In this document: positions 49,847-60,412 of the stretch, in pieces
Numbering within the stretch: the first letter of the stretch is position 1
Layout: every line of letters starts with the position of its first letter
NCBI GenBank assembly: GCA_031285565.1
Contig: JAITVY010000035.1
Location: 202,318-266,317, forward strand
DNA length: 64,000 nt
From: Tannerella sp.
GTDB taxonomy: Bacteria; Bacteroidota; Bacteroidia; Bacteroidales; Tannerellaceae
Reading direction: 5' to 3'
Notes under the pieces: generated by a model
Database searches by the model: none
Seen by the model: the letters and a program-made list of their open reading frames with translations, nothing else
What the model was told of the DNA's origin: nothing
Program-made: the position numbers and the translations under genes

Positions 49847-50137
49847 ATGAAGAATGGCACTCTATCCAAATATTTAAAATTGGCAACAGTATTACTTTTA
49901 GACGTTGCGCCTGTCTTATCTTTAATTTCACTTAACAATGTGAAATATGCCGAATTTGCGGATACCCTCGCTCTCTTTATAGTCCTTTTCTTTTTAATCG
50001 TGTTCAATCTTTGGGCTCTCATTATCTATTTTCTCACTAAACAAATTAAGAGACCCAGCCTACGCGATATCCTGTTCTATCTCTTACTCTTCTTATTCTA
50101 TTTTTCCCCTTTACTTCTACTTGCATTATTTGGGTAA
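49847..50137 (+). CDS. Small multi-TM membrane protein
   Basis: 96 aa, about three hydrophobic helices with basic loop KQIKRPSLRD. Confidence 0.5.
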   Translation: MKNGTLSKYLKLATVLLLDVAPVLSLISLNNVKYAEFADTLALFIVLFFLIVFNLWALIIYFLTKQIKRPSLRDILFYLLLFLFYFSPLLLLALFG

Positions 50138-50367
50138 TAATACCAAAAACAGTTGGCGATTTACAGCCATCCCTGCAACCGGATTAAAAGCATTCCGTAT
50201 AATTAGAAGATAAGATATTCCTCCTGACGTTTATTTTCAATACCTTTGCTTCTGAAAGGCAAAAGTCGCCATTGCAAGTACGCCAACCATGCCCAAAACA
50301 AGAGGGCTGGAGCCATTCCATGACAGCAACAATAAATCGTCCGACAAGGACACTTAAAGTAAGAAAA

Positions 50368-50859
50368 ATGAATAAAGCATTAGTAATAATAGATATCCAA
50401 AATGATATAACAAAAAACTACAAGGAAATAATTGATAATATAAATAAAGCCATTGATTGGGCTGTTAATAAAAGTATTCAGGTTGTTTATATAAGGCACG
50501 AAAATTTATCAGACGGCACGAGGACTTTTAAACCCAATACGCGAGGGGCAGAATTAGCTCCGGACTTGAATATAGTATCAAAAAATATTTTCACAAAATA
50601 TAAAGGAAACGCATTAAGTAGTGAAGAATTCGCTGACTTTATCAATAAAAACGAGATCTCTGATTTCTACATAACTGGAGCAGATGCGGTTGCTTGTGTC
50701 AAATCAACCTGCTATAACTTAACCAAGGCAAATTATAAAGTTAGTGTCTTATCAGATTGCATTACCAGTTATGATAAAAGGAAAATTGACGAAATGCTGC
50801 GTTACTACGAAAGCAAAGGCTGTAAAATAATAAGTTTGAATGACCTGTTATGTCAGTAG
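50368..50859 (+). CDS. Isochorismatase-like cysteine hydrolase
   Basis: MNKALVIIDIQNDI...; GADAVACVKSTCYNLTKANYKVSVLSDCI; internal ATG at 50368 preferred over 50272. Confidence 0.85.
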   Translation: MNKALVIIDIQNDITKNYKEIIDNINKAIDWAVNKSIQVVYIRHENLSDGTRTFKPNTRGAELAPDLNIVSKNIFTKYKGNALSSEEFADFINKNEISDFYITGADAVACVKSTCYNLTKANYKVSVLSDCITSYDKRKIDEMLRYYESKGCKIISLNDLLCQ

Positions 50860-51413
50860 AAATAAAACATTTTGAAGACAGAAAAGATTGGCGAAAGTGG
50901 CTGGCTGACAACTTTGAGACTGCCAATGAAATTTGGTTTGTATTCCCCCAAAAATCTTCGGGCAAAAAAAGTATTGCATACAACGATGCTGTTGAAGAAG
51001 CCCTTTGTTTCGGGTGGATTGACAGTACGATAAAACCCCTTGATAAAGAACATAGAATCCAGCGTTTCACGCCTAGAAACCCTAAAAGCACCTACTCGCA
51101 AGCCAACAAAGAAAGACTTAAATGGTTATTGGAAAATAAAATGATACACCCTGAATTGGAGGATAAAATACGAAATGTTTTATCTGACCCTTTTATTTTC
51201 CCAAATGATATAATAGACAGATTGAAAGAAGATAAAATAGCATGGAAAAACTACCAACATTTTTCCGACCCATATAAACGCATCCGGATTGCATATATCG
51301 AAGCTGCAAGGAAACGACCGGAAGAATTTGAAAAGCGGTTAAACAACTTTATCAAAAAAACGAAAGAAAATAAAATAATAACAGGATTTGGTGGAATTGA
51401 AAAATACTATTAA
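50850..51413 (+). CDS. YdeI/OmdA-like protein
   Basis: WRKWLADNFETANEIWFVFPQKSSGKKSIAYNDAVEEALCFGWIDSTIKPLD; RIAYIEAARKRPEEFEKRL. Confidence 0.85.
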   Translation: MSVEIKHFEDRKDWRKWLADNFETANEIWFVFPQKSSGKKSIAYNDAVEEALCFGWIDSTIKPLDKEHRIQRFTPRNPKSTYSQANKERLKWLLENKMIHPELEDKIRNVLSDPFIFPNDIIDRLKEDKIAWKNYQHFSDPYKRIRIAYIEAARKRPEEFEKRLNNFIKKTKENKIITGFGGIEKYY

Positions 51414-54400
51414 TTCAAAGCCTCCAACATCCCAATCAAATCCCCCTTCGACAAACCACCAAAAACAGAAGCATCCGTCTTAATCAAATCATCCGCCAGC
51501 CTCGTTTTTGTTCGCTGAAGATTCATGATCTTCTCTTCAATAGTACCCGGACAAATAAGCCGCACAGCAAACACATTCTTCTTTTGCCCGATCCGGTAAC
51601 AACGGTCAATAGCCTGGTTTTCCACTGCCGGATTCCACCACGGATCGACCAGATAAACATAATCGGCCTCCGTCAGATTCAAACCCGTCCCACCGGCTTT
51701 CAGACTAATAAGAAAGACACGCACATGCTCATTCTGCTGAAACTCGTTCACTACCGAACCCCGGTCTTTAACCTGCCCGGTAAGATATTCGAACGAAATA
51801 TCCCTTTTTACCAGTTCATCCTTTATCAGGTCAAGCATCGACACAAACTGCGAAAACACCAGGATCTTATGACGCGGCGATTTATTCTCAATTTGCTCCA
51901 TCAGCACCTCAATCTTTGCAGAAACACCACCAGAAGACTGCTTTTCCCTCAACAATAAAGGCGAGTCGCAAATCTGCCGCAACCGCGTAAGCCCGGCAAG
52001 CACATGTACACTATTATCTTTTATCTCCTGTTCATCCTTTCCGGTTAAATAATCACGCAGCTCCCTTTCATAAGCATCGTATACCTTTCTTTGCACATCA
52101 CCCATCTCGCAATAAAGGACAATCTCTGTCTTTTCGGGAAGTTCTTTAGCCACCTGCTCTTTCGTCCTCCTTAAAACAAATGGTTCTATCTTCTGCCGGA
52201 GCATCAAAGCCCTCTTATCATCCTGGAACTTATCTATCAACGTAGAATAAATCTCCTTAAAATATCTTTTACTTCCCAATAACCCGGGACAGGCAAACGA
52301 AAGCTGCCCGTAAATATCATATGTATTATTCTCGATAGGCGTACCCGTCAGCACAATTTTATTCCTCGATTGCAGCAATCTCGCAGCTTTATACCGCTCC
52401 GATTCAGGATTTTTAATCGCTTGCGACTCATCCAGAAAAATATAATTAAAACGATACCCTTTCAAAAAACGGATATCCGACAACAACGTACCATAAGTAG
52501 TCAGGACGATTTCGTAACCATCAAACGAACGGACATCTTTCACCCTGCCAGCCCCATGATGTGTCAATACGTTGATAGACGGAGCAAATTGCTCCACTTC
52601 CGCCCGCCAGTTAAAAAGAAGAGAAGCTGGAACAACAACCAGATTCGTATTATGCTCCCTTTTTTCACGTTGGGAAAGGATAAATGCAATAATCTGAAGC
52701 GTCTTACCCAAACCCATATCATCCGCAAGACACCCACCGAAATTAAAATCATCCAATAAATTTAACCAATTCAGCCCCACCTTCTGATAATCCCGCAATG
52801 TCGCATTCAGTGTTGCCGGAACGGGTATATCGGGTATCTTCTCTACATTCGCAAAACGATCGGAATAATCAAAGATCTCCCTCTTAACCTCTTTACTTAA
52901 AACCTCATCTTCAAATAACTTCCGGATTTCAGAGAAATTACTCTTCGGTATTTTAAGCAAATCCTCATCTATCTCACCTACCTGAAAAAAACCTGCAATT
53001 TTCCGGATCCATTCAGCAGGCAAAATACCATTCGTACCGTCACCCAGCCTGACATACTTATTCCTGTTCCGGATCGACTTGCTCAACTCCCGCAAAGACG
53101 CCTTCTGTCTACCATAACGAACCTCCAGACCCACATTAAACCAGTCGATACCACTAAGAACACTTACCGAGACAACCGCTTTATTCGCATTCAGCCGATT
53201 CTTTTTCAGCTCGTTGAAACCAAGAATAGTAATCCCGTTTTGCTGCCACTCCTCAAACGCATCAGGAAACCAATCCTCATCCAGAAACTTATTCCTGTGC
53301 AAATAAAAACGATCCGGCTCATGAAGCTGTTCCTTAAAATCGGCATGCTGCTGCAATAAAACGGAAACAAACTCAAGCTCCTGCTCATCATCCCGTTCCA
53401 CCTTAAAAACATTACCATTCGCGTCCGTATCAAAAATCTGTTTTTTAGAAAAAACAGGTATCTCAACATTACCGTATTTCATGACAGGAGTTATGTACAC
53501 AAAACTTTCATGATCCGACAAATAGATGATCCGTTCCGGCGTACGGTCGAAATGCAGTTCAATCAACTGCTTTTGAGTGGCAGGTACAATATACGAATAA
53601 TTGATACGGATCCGGTGTTCCAGGTTAGCAAGAATCGTTTGCCTGAACTCCTCATATTTAGACGAATGTATCAATAAAATCTGATTATTAGCCTTGAAAA
53701 ACTCAATCACCCGAAGCATATCAGCATCCGCGACCAGACTCAGTCTGTTTCGTTTTAGGATAAAACAATCAAGTTTGACATTCAGATCCTTAAAGGAACA
53801 CGAAGTATCCTGAAACACGATCTCCCCTGTAATCTCAAAAAAAGGCTCTTTTTTAAAAACCGACAATTTTATATTTGCATCCAATACATCCAGTTCAACC
53901 GGAACAATAGAACTCGCGGCAACCTTCTCTGCAATCGTATGATCATGATAAAAAACATCCAGGTTGAGCGGATTCTTTACAACCATCTTAAGCAACTCAA
54001 AATCCGAAGCCGTCTTTTTAAAAATATAATTATGTTGAAATTGGGAAACTGCTGTCAGGAATTTAACCACCTCAACATCCTTCGCTTTCCATATCAGATC
54101 CATAGCATCAATAGGCGTAACCGGATTTTTCACCTTTCCCGATTGAGCAATTTTCCCCTCATACAACTCGACATGGAGAGACTCATAATATCGATGCTTA
54201 CCGATAACCAATATCATCCTTTGATCCGTCACAGCATCTGTCCTGACAAATTTCTCCGGCAATAAGCGCTCCTTAAAAGCCTCAGTATCCACCTTAACCA
54301 GTTCCCTGATAGTAGGTTTTATACTCAATGAACCGTTTATATATCCTATTTCAAAATAACGCTCCAGGTCTGTTTCGTTTTCCATGCCATAGTCTGCTGC

Positions 54401-54763
54401 AACTGCCCGGATCCGCTTCTTCCTTAAATCCGGGTCAAAGAAAACACGAAACTCCGGACGGTCAATAATAGAAAATAACACCTCAACCTCATGTTCACAC
54501 AATTTGGTCTTTGGCGTATCACACGAACACGTGAGAATCAATGAATGATCCGACTGATACACAAATACACGCGGAAAACTGGTTAAAGACAATGGCTTAA
54601 AAAAAACACCTGAATCAATCTCAATAGCTTCAGCCTGAATATCAGGTTGCGTCCTACGGTCAATATCAACCACCCCTCTGCAATGCTTAAAAATATCAGT
54701 ATACGTAAGCCCTGATATACTCGCACCCTTTATAACATATCGATCATTCAAACCGTCCATTCT
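51410..54763 (-). CDS. SNF2-family helicase with N-terminal SWIM-type zinc-binding motif
   Basis: CSCDTPKTKLCEHE; GGCLADDMGLGKTLQIIAF; LDESQAIKNPES; AGGTGLNLTEADYVYLVDPWWNPAVENQAIDRCYRIGQ; start likely MDGLNDRY at 54763. Confidence 0.93.
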   Translation of the reverse strand, partial: RMDGLNDRYVIKGASISGLTYTDIFKHCRGVVDIDRRTQPDIQAEAIEIDSGVFFKPLSLTSFPRVFVYQSDHSLILTCSCDTPKTKLCEHEVEVLFSIIDRPEFRVFFDPDLRKKRIRAVAADYGMENETDLERYFEIGYINGSLSIKPTIRELVKVDTEAFKERLLPEKFVRTDAVTDQRMILVIGKHRYYESLHVELYEGKIAQSGKVKNPVTPIDAMDLIWKAKDVEVVKFLTAVSQFQHNYIFKKTASDFELLKMVVKNPLNLDVFYHDHTIAEKVAASSIVPVELDVLDANIKLSVFKKEPFFEITGEIVFQDTSCSFKDLNVKLDCFILKRNRLSLVADADMLRVIEFFKANNQILLIHSSKYEEFRQTILANLEHRIRINYSYIVPATQKQLIELHFDRTPERIIYLSDHESFVYITPVMKYGNVEIPVFSKKQIFDTDANGNVFKVERDDEQELEFVSVLLQQHADFKEQLHEPDRFYLHRNKFLDEDWFPDAFEEWQQNGITILGFNELKKNRLNANKAVVSVSVLSGIDWFNVGLEVRYGRQKASLRELSKSIRNRNKYVRLGDGTNGILPAEWIRKIAGFFQVGEIDEDLLKIPKSNFSEIRKLFEDEVLSKEVKREIFDYSDRFANVEKIPDIPVPATLNATLRDYQKVGLNWLNLLDDFNFGGCLADDMGLGKTLQIIAFILSQREKREHNTNLVVVPASLLFNWRAEVEQFAPSINVLTHHGAGRVKDVRSFDGYEIVLTTYGTLLSDIRFLKGYRFNYIFLDESQAIKNPESERYKAARLLQSRNKIVLTGTPIENNTYDIYGQLSFACPGLLGSKRYFKEIYSTLIDKFQDDKRALMLRQKIEPFVLRRTKEQVAKELPEKTEIVLYCEMGDVQRKVYDAYERELRDYLTGKDEQEIKDNSVHVLAGLTRLRQICDSPLLLREKQSSGGVSAKIEVLMEQIENKSPRHKILVFSQFVSMLDLIKDELVKRDISFEYLTGQVKDRGSVVNEFQQNEHVRVFLISLKAGGTGLNLTEADYVYLVDPWWNPAVENQAIDRCYRIGQKKNVFAVRLICPGTIEEKIMNLQRTKTRLADDLIKTDASVFGGLSKGDLIGMLEALN

Positions 54764-54785
54764 TATATTCACCCCGCACAATAAC

Positions 54786-55355
54786 TCAACAAACCACCTT
54801 TTCCTCACAAATATTTCCGGGTAAATCAAATACCCGGATAATTACCTTACTCCCTGCCAACGAGCCATTATCAGATTGAACCTTGTACTCCCAATCAAAC
54901 CCGTTAGACGAAATGATAGCATTACCCTCCTCAACCATAGCGCCATCACTACTTTCAATCCTAACTTTCACCTCCTTAACCATAAAATCATCCGTTGCCG
55001 AAATGATAATAAGATTACCGGTATTTCCTTTATATCCGGTAACATCAATATGCCCGATTTCAGGCGCACGCATATAATCAGCCACAGCCACATTAAAAGC
55101 AGTCTGAAGCTTATCCGATTTTTGCGCCTTAGCATCATATAATTTACGGATATCCTTATCGGCAATAGCTCCTTTGGCATATAAAGTGGCTTCGCTGAAA
55201 CGGCTACGCTGCTTAAGCTGTGCTTTTGACTTCCGATCCTTAGGTTTCGTCCTTTTCGATATAATTGTACGCCCTTTCTGTGTCCTGAACACAATCTGTT
55301 TTCCTAATAAACCACTCAAACCATAAGTAATCAGATTATCTTTAGAAATAGCCAT
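54786..55355 (-). CDS. Hypothetical protein (MAISKDNLITYGLSGLLGKQIVFRTQKGRTIIS...)
   Basis: Start MAISKDN at 55355 preferred; 190 aa; family not firmly recognised. Confidence 0.6.
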   Translation of the reverse strand: MAISKDNLITYGLSGLLGKQIVFRTQKGRTIISKRTKPKDRKSKAQLKQRSRFSEATLYAKGAIADKDIRKLYDAKAQKSDKLQTAFNVAVADYMRAPEIGHIDVTGYKGNTGNLIIISATDDFMVKEVKVRIESSDGAMVEEGNAIISSNGFDWEYKVQSDNGSLAGSKVIIRVFDLPGNICEEKVVC

Positions 55356-55976
55356 AATTGTTTGTTTTTTAATGAATTTTGGATTAACTAAAAAAAGATG
55401 ACAAGTTAAAAAACTATCTTCATGTCGAACGGATGTGAGACATCTCATAATCATAAAATTATTAGTGATTATACGATTCCTCATTACATTCGGAATGACG
55501 GTAGTGTTATTTCGTTATTGGTAACGTTTTGCATCCATATAATACAAAAATAATCATAATCATTCGCCTTTCCGAATATTTCAGCATCAAATACACTACC
55601 TTTTCCAAAAGGTCATAAAACAGAAAAACAGGATTTTCCCCGGCACGTCACATTTAAAATACACCAAAAAAACAAAAGAATAAGCGAAGTCAGAGCGAAG
55701 TTAGAGCAAAATCAGAGCGAATTTATACCAAAATCACCTAAGAAAATCGATAGGATATAAAAAGATCGATATCGTAAGATAACCATCGCTATATGGGTGC
55801 TCATCCCATAATATCCGATACCCTCACCCCACCGTTCAGCCAGCCTAATATATATGGTCAAAGCATGGATCCTAACCGTACCGAATGACAATGAAGGCGT
55901 CTGTAAAACAAACACCTTCATTGTCATTACACCAGCCACATTACTATTATTCCCGGCAATTCTTTAATCCATAAAT

Positions 55977-57740
55977 CTATACCGGTTTCACCGGAAGCTG
56001 CAGATAGGAAGCATGTGTCCCACCTGTGTAGATGATATGTTTCCCTTTATTTTCGGGAACATATCCGGGTGTTCCGGGCATGATAGCTCCCAACTCATTT
56101 TTAGAACTGATTACCATCCGCAACTGTTCGCCGGGATAAAAAACCAATCCTATCGGGAGCATGTCAATTTCTACTTCTGCCACCTCACCTGCTTTCAGTT
56201 TCTCAACACGGTCGAAACTATGGGCAGGAATAATATCTGTTGAAAGTTTCTCGTCCAGATGCCGGGCAGAAACACGCAGGCGGCCGTTTGAACCTTTGTA
56301 TTTCAATACAGACCCGCCATTATCTGTTAAATCCTGCATCATGGCTCCCTGATTCGGCACTAAAAACTGTTGCAAATGATTGCCATGAACGTCTAACTTT
56401 TGTACAAGAACAAACAAATCCATATCATCCGCACCATCGGCTTCAACCCAGAGATGTACTTTGGGATAACCTACCATAACGGTTTTGCGGTCGAAGCGGG
56501 TGATAAACGAAGCTTTGCCCGGGCCTGCTTGGGTATCATAAACGACTGTAACTTCCTGCAAGGGAGCAGCGGGAGTCAGCGTACGTGTGTTGCCGTTGAG
56601 GAAGTACTTCGTATATTTAACATCCTGTGGAGGGAATTGGTTAGCCGGCTGATTGAGCATATCGCCACCTTCCATGTCGAGTACCGCATAACGGACACGT
56701 GGGGTTTGTTCCCAACCATTGTTCACTCCCTTTAGATAATAGTCAAAGAAACGGCGGCGGTCTTCGGTATTTACTTCATCATAATAATCAGGCCATTCCT
56801 GTGAGTTATGGATGCGAAGCCACTTATTTTCGGACTTCATCCGGCGCCAGGCACGGAAAGTTCCCTGTGTATGCAAAGTGTTGGAATAGCTGGCAACCAC
56901 ATAAGCAGGTACGGTAATCTTGTCGAAACCGGCAATTTTATCTTTCCACACGGGGTTATCTGCCAGCGGATAGCGCAGTGCTTCTTCGTATACATCTTCG
57001 CGCTTCACTTTGTCGGTATCGGCATTGACATGATTCACCTGCAAGCGTTTGGTAAACCAAAGGTCGGGCATTCCACCATACATGGAGAGGTCGCGGTAGG
57101 CATCAGACAGTCCTTCGTTCGGGTTGATTGCAGCCAGGTGCGGGGGCTGTTCGGCAGCAATGAACCATTGCGAGAACGCCAGATAAGAAGTACCACTCAT
57201 CCCCACTTTACCGTTGCTCCAATCCTGCATGGCAAGCCATTCAATCAGGTCGTGACCATCCCGTCCCTCTTGTGTACCAATCATATGGATATCTCCTTCC
57301 GAATGAGCAACACCCCGTGCATCCGGATTACAGATGGCATAGTCCTGGGCGCACCAATATGCAGGGTCGGGACCTTCAAACTTTGCCAGTCCGGAGAACT
57401 GGCTGTTATCCATGCCAAGCATATTGAAAAGACCGGTGGTGCGGGGAGCTGTTCCCCCACTTTTGCCGTAAGGACTCCATGCGATAATAACAGGAACTTT
57501 TTCGCTTCCTGTGGGGCGGAATACATCGGCATAGATGGTAACACCATCACGCATAGTAACTGCAACGTCTTTTTCATAAACGATATCTACCGGAAGTGGG
57601 CGGAACATGGGGGCGACCTGCCAGCCTGCAGGTAATGTCTGTATACCCGGTTCGAATTTACTTAAGAGTCCGTGTTCTTTACCATTATCGATATAATTGT
57701 AAGTGGGTTCGAAAACCTGCAATTCTTTTAAATCTTTCAT
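55977..57740 (-). CDS. CocE/NonD-type hydrolase (X-Pro dipeptidyl-peptidase S15)
   Basis: VTMRDGVTIYADVFRPTGSEKVPVIIAWSPYGKSGG; WSNGKVGMSGTSYLAFSQWF. Confidence 0.92.
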   Translation of the reverse strand: MKDLKELQVFEPTYNYIDNGKEHGLLSKFEPGIQTLPAGWQVAPMFRPLPVDIVYEKDVAVTMRDGVTIYADVFRPTGSEKVPVIIAWSPYGKSGGTAPRTTGLFNMLGMDNSQFSGLAKFEGPDPAYWCAQDYAICNPDARGVAHSEGDIHMIGTQEGRDGHDLIEWLAMQDWSNGKVGMSGTSYLAFSQWFIAAEQPPHLAAINPNEGLSDAYRDLSMYGGMPDLWFTKRLQVNHVNADTDKVKREDVYEEALRYPLADNPVWKDKIAGFDKITVPAYVVASYSNTLHTQGTFRAWRRMKSENKWLRIHNSQEWPDYYDEVNTEDRRRFFDYYLKGVNNGWEQTPRVRYAVLDMEGGDMLNQPANQFPPQDVKYTKYFLNGNTRTLTPAAPLQEVTVVYDTQAGPGKASFITRFDRKTVMVGYPKVHLWVEADGADDMDLFVLVQKLDVHGNHLQQFLVPNQGAMMQDLTDNGGSVLKYKGSNGRLRVSARHLDEKLSTDIIPAHSFDRVEKLKAGEVAEVEIDMLPIGLVFYPGEQLRMVISSKNELGAIMPGTPGYVPENKGKHIIYTGGTHASYLQLPVKPV

Positions 57741-57853
57741 ATTGTTTCCTTTTTAATTGATGAATATTCTTTTCTGTTTCCAACAATACAAAGGTAGAGC
57801 AGGTTTAGCCGGCAGGGGTATACGATTCAAACCAAGAAGTATAAAATTCAAAC

Positions 57854-58729
57854 CTAACGGATGCGATAATATTTCGGGGTGTTTCCGGTTGCCTTTTTAA
57901 TAAAGTTACTGAAATAGTTAGAATATTCAAATCCTAATGCGTAGGCAATATCGGCTACACTCCAGTCGGTATATTGAAGTAAGGATTTGGCTTCGGCAGT
58001 GATGCGTTCGGCAATAAGGGAGGTTGTGGGCTTTCCGGTTATTTCCTTAACAGCCCGGTTCAGGGAGTTTACATGAATGGCAAGATTGTCGGCATAGTCT
58101 TGTGCGGTTTTTAGCCTCAAAGGAGCAGTCGGGCTTTCTATGGGAAATTGTCTTTCAAGCAATTCCATAAAGCGGGCAGCTATCCGCAAATATGCATTAT
58201 TGTAATGCATAAAATGCTCATCAGGGTGCATTTGCAATGCTTCGTGAACAATGGTTTGAATATAATTCCGCATCAGGTCATCTTTATAAAGATAGTCTGT
58301 TGCCTCTTGTGCAATCATTGTTTCAAATATACCGGTAAGCCTGGATTGCTGCTCTTCATCCAGCTTAAAGGCTGGCACTCCGCCCGGTTTGAATAAAGGC
58401 GATTGTTGCAAACTATCCAAACGTGCAACGGGATGAATAAAACTTTCGGTAAAGATGCAGGAATAGCCGGTTTGATTCTCAGACACTATTTCTGTTGAGT
58501 ATGGCATCTGGGGATTAAGGAGCAGTAAGTATGTACCATCGAGATGGTAAGTATGGTCATTGTAATGTACTTTGCTTTCGCCTATACTGAGAATAATCAG
58601 AAAGTAATGCCGACGCCCAAAAGTAGTCGGACTACTTTTGGGTACTCTGTTGCGACTAACTTTAAAGCCCCTGAGCTTTAAAATTGCATTTACCAACGTT
58701 AGGTCGGGGTATTCTACCGGTACTTCCAT
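57854..58729 (-). CDS. AraC-family transcriptional regulator
   Basis: C-terminal HTH ITAEAKSLLQYTDWSVADIAYALGFEYSNYFSNFIKKATGNTPKYYR. Confidence 0.95.
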   Translation of the reverse strand: MEVPVEYPDLTLVNAILKLRGFKVSRNRVPKSSPTTFGRRHYFLIILSIGESKVHYNDHTYHLDGTYLLLLNPQMPYSTEIVSENQTGYSCIFTESFIHPVARLDSLQQSPLFKPGGVPAFKLDEEQQSRLTGIFETMIAQEATDYLYKDDLMRNYIQTIVHEALQMHPDEHFMHYNNAYLRIAARFMELLERQFPIESPTAPLRLKTAQDYADNLAIHVNSLNRAVKEITGKPTTSLIAERITAEAKSLLQYTDWSVADIAYALGFEYSNYFSNFIKKATGNTPKYYRIR

Positions 58730-58800
58730 AAGGAAACAAAAGTACGAAAATCAAACTTTAATTACATGGTAAAACTACAGGAGTTTTATATATCCTTTTT

Positions 58801-59484
58801 TTATTGATTGAGCCAGCCCAACTCTGTATCGTAAATTTGCTGCACTTCTGCCGGTCGGTCGGTACCGGGCAGATCCTGGCTGATAGTGGCACCGACTATC
58901 TGACGCATATAGGCCAGCCAGCGATAGGAACGGCGGAAGCCTTTTACATTATCCGGATTAATCTTTAGATCCTGTCCCGGAATAGCAGGAGCTAGTTCAT
59001 CTGACTCATTGATAGAGGTCATTGAAGTAATTTTCCAATCGCCGTTACGCTTCTCGACACGATATAGCAAGCGCATATAGGAAGTCAGTACAGCTTCTAC
59101 ATCATTTACATACATTCCCCGGGTGGTCGTGGTTGGATATTCCACGAAAGCTTTGTCACCATTCTGATAGATGAGCGCACCACCACAGCGGTTCACGATG
59201 GGTAGTTCTTCAACCGTTTCTTCGGAGGTTTGACCTACAAATGTGTTCACTCCACCACTCTGCCAACTAGTGTGGATTTGTGCATCCTCTGCATAGCACT
59301 TTGCAAGTTCTTCGTTACGATGGCTTACACGGTACAGTCTTTCTGCCACTATCAGGTTGTTTATTGCTGCGTAATCTGTCATAGCCGGATTATTTATTTT
59401 GTTGAACACTTTGTTGTCTGCAGATTGTGCCGACAAACTGTTGGCAAACAATACCGTTACTATGAACGTGAATATTATTTTCAT
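58801..59484 (-). CDS. Secreted NTF2/SnoaL-like protein
   Basis: Signal peptide; VAERLYRVSHRNEELAKCYAEDAQIHTSWQSGG typical SnoaL-like start. Confidence 0.65.
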   Translation of the reverse strand: MKIIFTFIVTVLFANSLSAQSADNKVFNKINNPAMTDYAAINNLIVAERLYRVSHRNEELAKCYAEDAQIHTSWQSGGVNTFVGQTSEETVEELPIVNRCGGALIYQNGDKAFVEYPTTTTRGMYVNDVEAVLTSYMRLLYRVEKRNGDWKITSMTSINESDELAPAIPGQDLKINPDNVKGFRRSYRWLAYMRQIVGATISQDLPGTDRPAEVQQIYDTELGWLNQ

Positions 59485-59525
59485 ATTTTCAGGTCTATAA
59501 TCAACTAGTACTTTTCTATTATCTT

Positions 59526-60398
59526 TTAAAATGATTTAACAGCATCCTGCATATAAGTAGACAAAACCTGTTCAGTATTCATACCTTCCGGAGTCTCTCC
59601 CATAATCCCCATCATAAAACGACCCTTCCAGTATAACGGTATGGAGACATTATAACGGTCTTCAATAATCATGAAACCCTCTTCAATATTGGCTGGCTGT
59701 TTGGTAAACTCATAATACTTATTCAACATTTCTCTGGCTGTATCAGTATTTTTCGCATCAATAATAAACATCTGATATTGTTTGCCTTCCTGCTCATAAT
59801 TTACTGCATAAACATTTTTGAGAAATGAATGCCCTATATAACTGGAGGTGATGTATGTTTCTGTACGTTGCACTTTGTATGCATCCGGAAAAACACGGAA
59901 CATTTCGGGATATTCTACTGATTGCTGTAACTGATCGGAAAACTTAGCTGCATATTCCTGTAATTGATTTTCTTCACCAAAACTTCCCGACACCCACATT
60001 TTAATATACAATGAGCCGGTCACAAAATACATATTGGTATTATCACCCTGCGCCTCAATACCAATATCAAAATATGACAAATCCGATGAACGCTCCGATG
60101 CATACATACCAAATGCATCCTGTGGAGTAGCATGCCGGTAAACCTGAATTGTGATATAGTCGTCATTGGCTTTGGAATTTAGCAATAAAGCGGTCATTTC
60201 TTCAAAATTAAATTCAAGAAAGAGTGGTGCTGATCCGTTGATACGGTCGTACAGGTTATCGCGATGGAAAACTTCGTATTCTGCCGGTTTTGTCCATCCT
60301 TCCACAGCAGGCTGAGCGCTATAAATTTGCTCCGGAGTCTGTGCGCGAAGCATAAATCCTGTCATTAACAGAAGCGTATATATTATTATTTTCTTCAT
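59526..60398 (-). CDS. Secreted protein, DUF6599-like
   Basis: Signal peptide; LYDRINGSAPLFLEFNFEEMTALLL...DAFGMYASERS. Confidence 0.55.
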   Translation of the reverse strand: MKKIIIYTLLLMTGFMLRAQTPEQIYSAQPAVEGWTKPAEYEVFHRDNLYDRINGSAPLFLEFNFEEMTALLLNSKANDDYITIQVYRHATPQDAFGMYASERSSDLSYFDIGIEAQGDNTNMYFVTGSLYIKMWVSGSFGEENQLQEYAAKFSDQLQQSVEYPEMFRVFPDAYKVQRTETYITSSYIGHSFLKNVYAVNYEQEGKQYQMFIIDAKNTDTAREMLNKYYEFTKQPANIEEGFMIIEDRYNVSIPLYWKGRFMMGIMGETPEGMNTEQVLSTYMQDAVKSF

Positions 60399-60412
60399 AT
60401 CCGATAGAATTA

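Noticed and set aside
54764-54829. N-terminal extension of the SNF2 ORF
   Set aside because: Would overlap the upstream gene's end; internal Met at 54763 gives a more normal start
56808-57635. 275-aa + strand ORF
   Set aside because: Antisense shadow of the S15 peptidase gene
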